Source of the DNA: an uncultured Lachnospiraceae bacterium
Lineage (GTDB): Bacteria > Bacillota > Clostridia > Lachnospirales > Lachnospiraceae
DNA: 64,000 nt
NCBI GenBank assembly: GCA_910577105.1
Contig: CAJTMB010000016.1
Span: forward strand, 1 to 64,000
Direction: 5' to 3'
Shown here: piece after piece, positions 19,086-26,170 of the stretch
Numbering within the stretch: position 1 is the first letter of the stretch
How the letters are laid out: the number at the start of each line of letters is the position of its first letter
Program-made: the position numbers and the translations under genes
Notes under the pieces: generated by a model
Database searches by the model: none
The model's input: the letters and a program-made list of their open reading frames with translations, nothing else
Told to the model about the DNA's origin: nothing

Positions 19086-19760
19086 TCATAAATCTGAATC
19101 AGCAATCATTTCAATTACTGTACGCAGATTATTATGTCGTTTTAAATCCGGCATACATAAATCTTTCATAGAACATCCGCTGCACTTTTGCCCTTTCCGC
19201 ATTGGCGGTATATCGCCGTTTGCAAAGTGTAGTCTCATCTCTGTCAAAGTCAATCTCAGTTTCTCTTCATAAACACTAAACTGCTCTCTTACCGGAAGCT
19301 GGATTCGCTTTTTCACATCTGCATAGTATATCACTGCATCACAATCACATCCAAATACATAATCCACACAAAGCTTCTGTGCAAAGACCTGCATGCAATC
19401 CTCTTCATGAAAATCCTTTTCTTTTGGTTTTGTAGGTTTATATTCCACAATACACACAGAATACTTTTCTTTGCTTCCATGGATAGAAACACCCTTTTTC
19501 GACTCCGTCAGTTCCAGACAGTCTGTCACTCCATACAAATCGTATTCCGGCAAATCATTATATACAGGAACCGAAGTAAACACTTTTTTCCCTTTTACGG
19601 AATAATGCTTATCCGAATCGTGCACACGACCATGCAACAGATTTGCTTTCGTGACAAAGGCGTTCTCTGCCCACGCACGGTCAATCTCAAGCAGTCCCCA
19701 TCTGTGCGGGCAGTACAGATAATGCTGGATAGAGCGAATGGAAATCTCTATTGTACTCAT
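19086..19760 (-). CDS. cas4: CRISPR-associated exonuclease Cas4 (type I-C)
   Basis: A 224-residue PD-(D/E)xK nuclease with a 4Fe-4S cluster: Cys17 (YLYCPHRW) and the C-terminal triad CSGCSMKDLC. The active-site lysine strand IVEYKPTKPK follows the family pattern. Cas4 trims prespacers and helps select PAM and orientation with Cas1-Cas2. Its start overlaps the cas7c stop by 4 bp, indicating coupling. Confidence 0.95.
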   Translation of the reverse strand: MSTIEISIRSIQHYLYCPHRWGLLEIDRAWAENAFVTKANLLHGRVHDSDKHYSVKGKKVFTSVPVYNDLPEYDLYGVTDCLELTESKKGVSIHGSKEKYSVCIVEYKPTKPKEKDFHEEDCMQVFAQKLCVDYVFGCDCDAVIYYADVKKRIQLPVREQFSVYEEKLRLTLTEMRLHFANGDIPPMRKGQKCSGCSMKDLCMPDLKRHNNLRTVIEMIADSDL

Positions 19761-20617
19761 AATTTTTCTAATAATGCTACACCATCCGGCATATCTCTAT
19801 CTATGCAGATTTCATAATCTGAAAATGCGCGGGGAGGTATGTCGCTCTTTGCAGTGATACTAACTTTGTCAAACAAAATATGAGACGGACAATTTCCAAG
19901 AACATTGCTATGTTTAAACACGTAAAGTTTACGCATACACATTTTACCTCTGGCAGCGCTGTGGTCATTTTCAAACATATTTATAATTGCCATCCACAGC
20001 AGCTCCACATCTTTTTCGGATAAATCCGTTACCTTATTTGCCAGCGCAGCAGATACATAACCTTCTGCACGATAGAGCGCATATGGAATCGTGCTCTTTC
20101 TTCCTATTTCCGTATCTCCCGTTTCTTTGCGCACTTCTGTTGTTCTGGCCTGGCGTGTAATTGCAACATCCTGCACATTGACCGGTGACAGGCTTCTGGC
20201 AAAATTAATCTGCACAGGTCCCCTGACAATTCCGCAGGGGTCATCACCAGTAGACATTACAGCGCCAAAGGTGCGCACATCATAATAATTCCTACACATA
20301 TAGTCCCGTGCTTTCCTGACATCATCCGGATTTTTTATCTTTTCCTTATTGTGGGGAATCCCTTCCGCATCATAAGCCTCAGTAAACTTGGTATTCAGGG
20401 CTTTATCCGGTTTAATCAGAATATTGTATCCCGATTCCCCCTCTTTACAGAGTTCCACATAGTTTCTGATTTTTCTCTTCAGACATACATCGGTTATGTA
20501 TCCATAACCCGTTTCCGCATCGATACGTGGGGAATTTCCCGCATCCGGGTCGCCATTTGGATTTCCGTTTTCCACATCAAAAAGCATCACAAAATCATAT
20601 CTGTTTTCAATAGCCAT
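19757..20617 (-). CDS. cas7: Cascade backbone protein Cas7c (Csd2)
   Basis: About 286 residues from the ATG at 20617 (MAIENRYDFVMLFDVENGNP), which follows GGGAGG; the longer frame to 20644 is less likely. The N-terminal strand, glycine-rich ENGNPNGDPD and TEVRKETGD segments are characteristic of the Csd2 RAMP family. Multiple copies bind the crRNA spacer and kink it every sixth nucleotide. It is encoded right after cas8c, with its ribosome-binding site inside the cas8c end. Confidence 0.95.
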   Translation of the reverse strand: MAIENRYDFVMLFDVENGNPNGDPDAGNSPRIDAETGYGYITDVCLKRKIRNYVELCKEGESGYNILIKPDKALNTKFTEAYDAEGIPHNKEKIKNPDDVRKARDYMCRNYYDVRTFGAVMSTGDDPCGIVRGPVQINFARSLSPVNVQDVAITRQARTTEVRKETGDTEIGRKSTIPYALYRAEGYVSAALANKVTDLSEKDVELLWMAIINMFENDHSAARGKMCMRKLYVFKHSNVLGNCPSHILFDKVSITAKSDIPPRAFSDYEICIDRDMPDGVALLEKL

Positions 20618-20618
20618 A

Positions 20619-21002
20619 TTATTGTTCCTCCCTTTCTTTCTCATCGATTATCACATCTGTTTTTTCATAAAAGTTCTGATGCTGTTGATAATATCCGACC
20701 GCAAATCGTCCCTGGTTCTGTAATGAGAGCGCTTTCGGAAACTCCTCATGCACTTTTCCCACTATTTCACTAATCAGCTTGTCAAAAAATACAGGCCTTT
20801 TTACCTTGTTCATATGATTCTGTGCCAGTTTTAAAAGCTTTGGAAATACCATTGCCGGATTGGACATTGCCGATGCAAAATAAGCATCTTTGATTGTCCT
20901 GTTCAATGCATTACCGGATGCCTCCTGCTGCAGTTTTTCCAGAACTGCAAAAAGTCTGCCACATACATATGCCTGATTATCATTGTCTTTGTTTAGTGCC
21001 AC
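20619..21002 (-). CDS. cas11c: Cas11c small subunit from an internal start within cas8c
   Basis: GTG at 21002-21000 (codon 477 of cas8c) is preceded by AAGGAGGAA on the minus strand. Its AGGAGG core (21011-21016) lies 8 nt from the start, an ideal Shine-Dalgarno. In-frame translation gives a 127-residue product. Type I-C systems are known to produce the Cascade small subunit Cas11c from an internal start in cas8c, and size and position fit. The product would form the inner belly of Cascade. Evidence is the internal ribosome-binding site plus the family precedent; expression is not shown. Confidence 0.85.
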   Translation of the reverse strand: MALNKDNDNQAYVCGRLFAVLEKLQQEASGNALNRTIKDAYFASAMSNPAMVFPKLLKLAQNHMNKVKRPVFFDKLISEIVGKVHEEFPKALSLQNQGRFAVGYYQQHQNFYEKTDVIIDEKEREEQ

Positions 21003-22430
21003 CTTTAATTCCTCCTTTTTCGCATAATTTCTATTGATACAGGCTTTTATGATGCCTGTGCGTACCATGTTCCTATCACTGTCAAGGTCTGTCTTTACAC
21101 GTCTTACCACTGTATCCAACAGGGAAACCGGATAATCCGTTCCATACAGGACCGCTTCAAACAGCTTTGTGAGTATGGCCGGATTCACATTTTCAGCCTT
21201 GCTCTTAGGTGAAATCAGTTCATTTCTGATTCTAAAGAACGATACCGGACGCATATTATCAGCCATTTTCATATCCGCTTGATGTCTTGCAATGTGATAC
21301 AGGACATCTGCAAATCTTCTCCGATAAATAAACTTCATTGCCAGACGAGATGAGTTCGGTTTAAAGCCTACCATATAAAAATCCACGTCGGAATCAATAG
21401 AAGCAGGAATAGCAAGCCTGTCCTTCGTTATTTTTCCTGTCGGGGCGGCTTGCATCACGGATTCCAGCATTTTCTCCACCTGGCTGACATCCATTTTATC
21501 GGCTTGTCCAAAAAGCATGGCGCTGATAAGCGCTTCATTGCTTTCATTTTCACTCATTGCCCAAAAAACCACTGTCATATCATCCAACAGAACTTTGTGC
21601 TTACTGTCGCTAAGGAGATAATTTAACGCTTCCGTATATTTCTTCATCACACTTTCCGAAATGTTGCTGTTGTAGGACTGCTCAAGTCCATAAGAGCCTT
21701 CCGATGCATTGTTGAACCCTATCAGCACACTTCCCGTTGCAAGCCCGCCGTACACTCCCTTAATTTTGTTATGTATACGGGCAATGGGCTCCACCGCGCC
21801 ACCCACTGCACACTGGGAAATACGTATGTCCGCATCTCCTGATGGATGTTCTTTCTCTGTCTCCCATCTTTCCTTTACCAGACGGTCTTCCTGTAAAAGT
21901 AAATCCGGATACCCTGATAAACAGAAAATAAAATTGGATTTGGCAAAATCTTTTCCTAACTTCAACAGTTGCGGATTTTGTGTTTCTTCCTCCGGCTTCC
22001 AATTCTGTATAAATGTCCGGTAAGCATTTACCACCGGAGTATCGATTCCTTCCAGATATGTCAGGTTCTTTTCCACAAACGCTTCATGGGATTTCTTTGC
22101 CTTACCCGTCCGGTCTTCTGCCGTCAAGCCTTCTTCTGCCCAATTCAATCCGAAAAGATATGCCGGTCTGTGCTCAATGAAATTAGATTCAATCCCCGTT
22201 TTCTCTGTTCTCTGCGGCATCATCACATCCTGCGGCACCCATTTTTCCTTCAGTTTTCCTTTTCCTGCCGCTATTTCTTCTTTATTCTGATAATTGATAA
22301 TTTCCGCTATCTGTCCTTCATGTGTCAGACAAACCAGATAATGTATCTTTACATTGCTATACCCCGCCGGCAGAACCTTTCCGGCTTTTGCAAGTATATC
22401 ATAATATTCGCAAAGAGCTTTGATTAGCAT
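20619..22430 (-). CDS. cas8c: Cascade large subunit Cas8c (Csd1)
   Basis: A 603-residue type I-C large subunit. The N terminus (MLIKALCEYYDILAKAGKVLP) and the internal FKPNSSRLAMKFIYRRRF block are typical Csd1. It recognises the PAM and, together with Cas11c, stabilises the target strand. It overlaps the cas5c stop by 7 bp. The C-terminal about 127 residues are also made separately as Cas11c in related systems, and an excellent internal start is present here at 21002. Confidence 0.95.
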   Translation of the reverse strand: MLIKALCEYYDILAKAGKVLPAGYSNVKIHYLVCLTHEGQIAEIINYQNKEEIAAGKGKLKEKWVPQDVMMPQRTEKTGIESNFIEHRPAYLFGLNWAEEGLTAEDRTGKAKKSHEAFVEKNLTYLEGIDTPVVNAYRTFIQNWKPEEETQNPQLLKLGKDFAKSNFIFCLSGYPDLLLQEDRLVKERWETEKEHPSGDADIRISQCAVGGAVEPIARIHNKIKGVYGGLATGSVLIGFNNASEGSYGLEQSYNSNISESVMKKYTEALNYLLSDSKHKVLLDDMTVVFWAMSENESNEALISAMLFGQADKMDVSQVEKMLESVMQAAPTGKITKDRLAIPASIDSDVDFYMVGFKPNSSRLAMKFIYRRRFADVLYHIARHQADMKMADNMRPVSFFRIRNELISPKSKAENVNPAILTKLFEAVLYGTDYPVSLLDTVVRRVKTDLDSDRNMVRTGIIKACINRNYAKKEELKVALNKDNDNQAYVCGRLFAVLEKLQQEASGNALNRTIKDAYFASAMSNPAMVFPKLLKLAQNHMNKVKRPVFFDKLISEIVGKVHEEFPKALSLQNQGRFAVGYYQQHQNFYEKTDVIIDEKEREEQ

Positions 22431-23152
22431 TTCAATCCCTCCCTGTATTTTGCAACGTCGATTACACCGTTAATCATGTGCGGTCTGTAATAAACAGTAG
22501 ATGCCTTGTCTGAAAATTTTGGGTTCTCCCAATCTCCGTTTACCGGCATTCCCTTATCTGCAAAATCCACGCGATAACTCATAAACCCCAAATCTACATC
22601 TCCCATTGCCAGGATAGCGCTGCTTATCATATTTTCATCAAAAGTCTCTACCGGTTCCAGTCGTTTCACCGGAAATTCACTGCACCCCAGACAAGGAACC
22701 CGGAAATATTGGCCCTTTTCCAATCTCCGTTTCAAAATATTATAGTGCTTATTTTCCGCATCCTCTTCCCTGTCATTTTTAAGTCCCGTCAGTTCAAAAT
22801 GAAATTCCACCCCGTACTTTACATTTTTTAGAACCATAGACGCCCGTTGACTCCTGACCTCCGATGTATAAATGCTTGGTTCCCCTTCCTTACCGTTCAT
22901 CTGCCCTCGTATCGCACTGTATGATACTTTGTCTTTCACCTCATTGCGTCTTATATTGGCAAAATCGATTGGCTGATATACAATGATTTTATCAATCACA
23001 TAACGAATAGATGGTTTCCAATAAATGCTCTTGAGTAAGCCTTCCAATGCGCCCGGCGTTGGTACGTCATAGCTGACTCTTTCAACCTTAAGCTCCGGTC
23101 TCGTAAAACAGGCGTAATCACCCTCCACTAATACTTTGAATCCGTACCCCAT
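22424..23152 (-). CDS. cas5: Cas5c (Cas5d) crRNA-processing endoribonuclease
   Basis: About 242 residues from the ATG at 23152 (MGYGFKVLVEGDYACFTRPELK), behind AGGAGGAG. Type I-C has no Cas6, and Cas5c cleaves the pre-crRNA at the 3' base of the repeat hairpin, leaving an 11-nt 5' handle that it keeps bound. Here the predicted handle is TGAGTAGAAAC. The VPTPGALEGLLKSIYWKPS block is the usual signature. It sits between cas3 and cas8c. Confidence 0.95.
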   Translation of the reverse strand: MGYGFKVLVEGDYACFTRPELKVERVSYDVPTPGALEGLLKSIYWKPSIRYVIDKIIVYQPIDFANIRRNEVKDKVSYSAIRGQMNGKEGEPSIYTSEVRSQRASMVLKNVKYGVEFHFELTGLKNDREEDAENKHYNILKRRLEKGQYFRVPCLGCSEFPVKRLEPVETFDENMISSAILAMGDVDLGFMSYRVDFADKGMPVNGDWENPKFSDKASTVYYRPHMINGVIDVAKYREGLKC

Positions 23153-23169
23153 TGCAGTTACTCCTCCTT

Positions 23170-25365
23170 TCATAAAAAATAATCTTTTGCTTCAAACAAG
23201 ATTCCCAGTTCCGTATCATAATAATCCGGATTTGTCAGGCACCAGATACCTGTCCCATAATCCTCCAATACATGCTGTTTCAGTAAATCATCAAATTCAC
23301 GCAGCGTTACAGAGCAGGCATACTTCTGCAATTTTCTGCCATTCCCTGCACCAACTGTTTTTAAACCCTCTATCAATTTCCTGCTCTCTTCATCTCTTTC
23401 CACAACAATGGATACCGTCCTTGAATCGATTATCTCAAACTGCTCCGCATACTCCCTGAAAGGAATGCTTCTGATATCCATACAGCGCTGATGCATGGCA
23501 TACTGCTGTATTTCTTTTTCTTTGATAAAAAACAGCCTGTCGTAATATTCCTTGACACTATCAGCGCAGGATACATCTTCATACTTCTCCAACAGACCCT
23601 TCACAATATTGCCACGCTCATCCGCAGAAACCTTTGGCACGTCATATTCATATTCGAAAATCGTGACCTCTGCCCTTTTCCTCTTTCCTTCCCTGTTGCA
23701 CCTGCCGCCTGCCTGCAAAATGCTGTCTAAGCCTGACAATTCTCTAAAAACAGCATAGAAGTCCAAATCGATTCCTGCTTCTATCAGAGAGGTGGAAATC
23801 ACCGTAATCCGTCTTTCATCCGGCACCTGTGACAAGTCAGAAAAATCCCTGTCAAGACCGGTAAGTTCCTCTCTTATCTCATCCAGTATTCTCTTTCTGT
23901 CATAAGCTGTCATGTAAGTGGATAAATGATATTTCTTTCCTCTACATGCCTGATACAACTGCTGTGCCGTTTTCTTCGTATTTACTACAATCAGATTCGA
24001 CCCATTCTGCCCGGCCTTGTCCAATAAGGCTTCCTTCCCCATTTTTCCGACATAAACATACCTGCACTTTTGAAATACAGAAAATAAAGTTGTATCCGTA
24101 ATCAGACTGCTGATTTTACTGTCAGGCAACGCATACTGCTTCATCAGTTTTTCAAAATCAGGCATTGTAGCCGTCAAAAATAATGCTTCACTTCTCAGAT
24201 ATCTGGTAATAAAAGCAATTGCCTGCAAGCATGGCTGTAAGTACTTTTGAGGCATCAGATGCGCTTCATCAAACACCAGAATACTATCCGCCATATTATG
24301 AAGTTTTCTAAGTTTTCCCCGCTTGTTTGCATGGATAGATTCAAAGAATTGCACTGCGGTCGTAATGATAAATGGAGCAGACCAGTTTTCCACAGCACTC
24401 TTTGCCGCTTCACGATAGTCCTCGCCCACATTTTCCGCATCTTCATAGGAAAAAGTAGATTGGTGACGTAATATCTCCACGTCTTTACCAAATAGATTTT
24501 CAAACACTTCCGCCGTTTGTTCTATTATGCTGTTGTACGGAATGATATATATGACTCTTTTTTTCCCTGCTTTCATTGCCCTCTCCAGAGCGAACTTGGC
24601 ACTGCAAAGCGTCTTCCCGCTTCCGGTAGGCATGTTCATGAGATAAATATCTGCTGTCTGATTTACTTTTTCAAAAGCCTGTCCCTGTATGTAAGCCCGG
24701 CTTTTCTGCAAATCCGTCTTGCAGATAAAACCACTTAATTTTTCTTCTATTCGCTGCAATGCAGCCGCAAAATCAGCCCGTAAAGAATGCTCCTGCTTCT
24801 TTTCACAAAAACAGGCAGTGTCTAGGGAATCCGCATCTGTCAGGCAGGAAAAGCAATACCTGGTCAAAAAAGCGAATTTATCCACAAGCATGCCTATATC
24901 TTTGCCGCAATTACTTGACAAAAATTGCAAAAAATCCTGTTCAGCTATCTGGGGTATCTGCAGTTCCTGCTTATATACGCTGTAGTCCTCTGTTGTCCTC
25001 TTCAATCTTCCCTGCAGGGTCGGCAAATCGGGAGTATCCCCCATACTCCCTCCATCCGGCAGTCCGCTGTGGTGTCCCGCTATGCAGTATGCCATCAGCA
25101 ATCCTACCGCATTCTTATACTTATCTTGTGCCGCAATCGCCCCACATATGGAATGTTCTATAGATATATTTTTACCGTTGATTCTCTCCTGAAAGCCGTT
25201 CTGATACTTTCCAATGTCATGCAGTAGACCCATGACATACATAACCTCTTTTAATTCAGGCACTGCAAAATCCTCGCAAAAGAGCGCAGTATTTTCACTG
25301 TGCTCTTTTACCGTCTGGACTCCCCCCGTCACCTCGTCAATATGTGCTTTATACAATTTCCCCAT
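23170..25365 (-). CDS. cas3: Cas3 helicase-nuclease (type I-C, fused HD domain)
   Basis: A 731-residue fused Cas3. HD nuclease motifs: H22, HD at 49-50 (LLHDIGKY), H71 and HH at 98-99. SF2 helicase motifs: Walker A MPTGSGKT (about 245-252), DEAH (366-369), STSLIEAGIDLD (motif V) and QAGGRCNREG (motif VI). It is recruited by target-bound Cascade and degrades DNA processively. It is the first gene of the operon, behind AGGGGA. Its promoter lies at 25430-25458, next to the predicted mimic-crRNA target. Confidence 0.97.
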   Translation of the reverse strand: MGKLYKAHIDEVTGGVQTVKEHSENTALFCEDFAVPELKEVMYVMGLLHDIGKYQNGFQERINGKNISIEHSICGAIAAQDKYKNAVGLLMAYCIAGHHSGLPDGGSMGDTPDLPTLQGRLKRTTEDYSVYKQELQIPQIAEQDFLQFLSSNCGKDIGMLVDKFAFLTRYCFSCLTDADSLDTACFCEKKQEHSLRADFAAALQRIEEKLSGFICKTDLQKSRAYIQGQAFEKVNQTADIYLMNMPTGSGKTLCSAKFALERAMKAGKKRVIYIIPYNSIIEQTAEVFENLFGKDVEILRHQSTFSYEDAENVGEDYREAAKSAVENWSAPFIITTAVQFFESIHANKRGKLRKLHNMADSILVFDEAHLMPQKYLQPCLQAIAFITRYLRSEALFLTATMPDFEKLMKQYALPDSKISSLITDTTLFSVFQKCRYVYVGKMGKEALLDKAGQNGSNLIVVNTKKTAQQLYQACRGKKYHLSTYMTAYDRKRILDEIREELTGLDRDFSDLSQVPDERRITVISTSLIEAGIDLDFYAVFRELSGLDSILQAGGRCNREGKRKRAEVTIFEYEYDVPKVSADERGNIVKGLLEKYEDVSCADSVKEYYDRLFFIKEKEIQQYAMHQRCMDIRSIPFREYAEQFEIIDSRTVSIVVERDEESRKLIEGLKTVGAGNGRKLQKYACSVTLREFDDLLKQHVLEDYGTGIWCLTNPDYYDTELGILFEAKDYFL

Positions 25366-25429
25366 ACATTGTCCCCTATACTAAAACTCATATCATGTTG
25401 ATGATTATATATTTTTATTGCTTGTAAAA

Positions 25430-25458
25430 AGAATACCACATATTGTCATAATTTGCAA
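25430..25458 (-). promoter_or_regulatory. cas operon promoter
   Basis: Minus strand -35 TTGCAA (25453-25458), 17-bp spacer, -10 TATTCT (25430-25435) with an extended TGG element. Transcription would begin near 25423, about 58 nt before the cas3 ATG. The predicted Cascade target (25473-25489) and its PAM lie about 12-15 bp upstream of the -35. Confidence 0.72.
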
Positions 25459-25472
25459 CCAATTTTTAACTT

Positions 25473-25489
25473 TATTTTATTAATTGATA
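25473..25489 (+). promoter_or_regulatory. Predicted self-target of the crRNA-like RNA, upstream of the cas promoter
   Basis: The plus-strand sequence TATTTTATTAATTGATA matches the first 17 nt after the pseudo-repeat (TATTTTATTAAGTGATA) in 16 positions. The mismatch is at position 12. The 5' flanking trinucleotide is CTT (25470-25472), one base from the CTC motif inferred from the array and from the TTC known for type I-C. Cascade bound here would sit against the -35 region. Confidence 0.7.
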
Positions 25490-25506
25490 AAGTAGTTAAT
25501 AAAAAT

Positions 25507-25541
25507 GGAGAGCTGATGTATAATCATACATACAGCCCTCC
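25507..25541 (-). terminator. Terminator of the crRNA-like RNA
   Basis: On the minus strand, GGAGGGCTG and ATGTAT pair with ATACAT and CAGCTCTCC around a GATT loop with one bulge. The tract ATTTTTATT follows. It ends the small RNA before the cas promoter. Confidence 0.75.
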
Positions 25542-25565
25542 GGTGACATATCACTTAATAAAATA

Positions 25566-25594
25566 GTTTCTACTCACGCACTTTCCGATGCGAC
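25566..25594 (-). repeat. Degenerate CRISPR pseudo-repeat upstream of cas3
   Basis: 29 nt, starting GTCGCATCGG and ending GTGAGTAGAAAC on the minus strand. The last 12 nt equal the array repeat, including the full 11-nt handle. The 8-bp stem of the true repeat is reduced to CGCA/TGCG around an 8-nt loop. It stands alone, 8 kb from the array and oriented like it. Confidence 0.85.
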
Positions 25595-25601
25595 TACAGT
25601 T

Positions 25602-25630
25602 ATTTTAACGCAAAGTTCCTAAAACGGCAA
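25602..25630 (-). promoter_or_regulatory. Promoter of the crRNA-like RNA
   Basis: Minus strand -35 TTGCCG (25625-25630), 17-bp spacer, -10 TAAAAT (25602-25607). The expected start, about 7 nt downstream at 25595, coincides with the first base of the pseudo-repeat. Confidence 0.65.
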
Positions 25631-25662
25631 CCAAAACCACTTCCCTTTTCTTCCATCAAAAC

Positions 25663-25701
25663 AGCGGAAACGATTTTCTTCCATAAATCATCGTTTCCGC
25701 T
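25663..25701 (-). terminator. spoIIID terminator
   Basis: Perfect 12-bp inverted repeat AGCGGAAACGAT (25663-25674)/ATCGTTTCCGCT (25690-25701), located just after the spoIIID stop. The following U-run is weak (GTTTTG). It separates spoIIID from the small-RNA promoter. Confidence 0.7.
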
Positions 25702-25728
25702 TCCCCGGACGCCTTTCGTCCAAATGTT

Positions 25729-25983
25729 TCAGGCATTTCTATGTAGATACTTCTCTTTGGTAGCCAACCCTCCCCGGATGTGCCTCTCCGACTTATTTAC
25801 ATCCAACACGCATCTAGCCTGTTTAGCAAGCGTGGGGTTAATTTGCATAAGGCGGTCTGTAACATCTTTATGTACGGTACTTTTGCTTACTCCAAATGCC
25901 TTTGCAGTCTGTCTGACGGTGGCATTGCAGTCAATAATATAATTGGCAATGCTGATAGCACGTTCTTCAATATAATCCTTCAA
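25729..25983 (-). CDS. spoIIID: Stage III sporulation transcriptional regulator SpoIIID
   Basis: An 84-residue DNA-binding protein. MKDYIEERAISIANYIID, the HTH segment TVRQTAKAFGVSKSTVHKDVTDRL and the basic tail ERHIRGGLATKEKYL match SpoIIID closely. In spore formers it activates or represses mother-cell sigma-E genes. It is a strong marker that the host forms spores. A monocistronic unit with a terminator on each side. Confidence 0.95.
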   Translation of the reverse strand: MKDYIEERAISIANYIIDCNATVRQTAKAFGVSKSTVHKDVTDRLMQINPTLAKQARCVLDVNKSERHIRGGLATKEKYLHRNA

Positions 25984-26092
25984 AGGAAATCCCCTCAGAA
26001 CACTTTTTTACATTGTATGAAAAATCCGGGAAGGTTATGACTGAATGAATTTACCTAATACTACTTGAATAGCATTTGCCCATATAAAAACA

Positions 26093-26129
26093 AGAGACTG
26101 TTTTGAGTATTTTTCCCAAACCAGTCTCT
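26093..26129 (-). terminator. Terminator of the HerA-like ATPase gene
   Basis: AGAGACTG (26093-26100) pairs with CAGTCTCT (26122-26129), with extra imperfect pairing inside. On the minus strand it is followed by GTTTTTAT. Confidence 0.75.
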
Positions 26130-26170
26130 GAAATATAACCTCCACCGCACCACAATCAGAACGCTTCTCC

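Larger units (their letters stand above)
25500..25595 (-). ncRNA. CreR-like crRNA mimic predicted to repress the cas operon
   Basis: A complete small transcription unit of about 95 nt. The promoter (25602-25630) fires at about 25595. The RNA would begin with a 29-nt pseudo-repeat (25566-25594), continue with a spacer-like part whose first 17 nt match DNA upstream of the cas promoter, and end in a terminator hairpin (25507-25541) plus a U-rich tail. This is the layout of CreR Cas-regulating RNAs known from other CRISPR types, which guide Cascade to cas promoters with partial complementarity so that it represses without cutting. The alternative is an AT-rich inverted repeat bound by an unknown regulator. 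Expression is untested. Confidence 0.75.
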
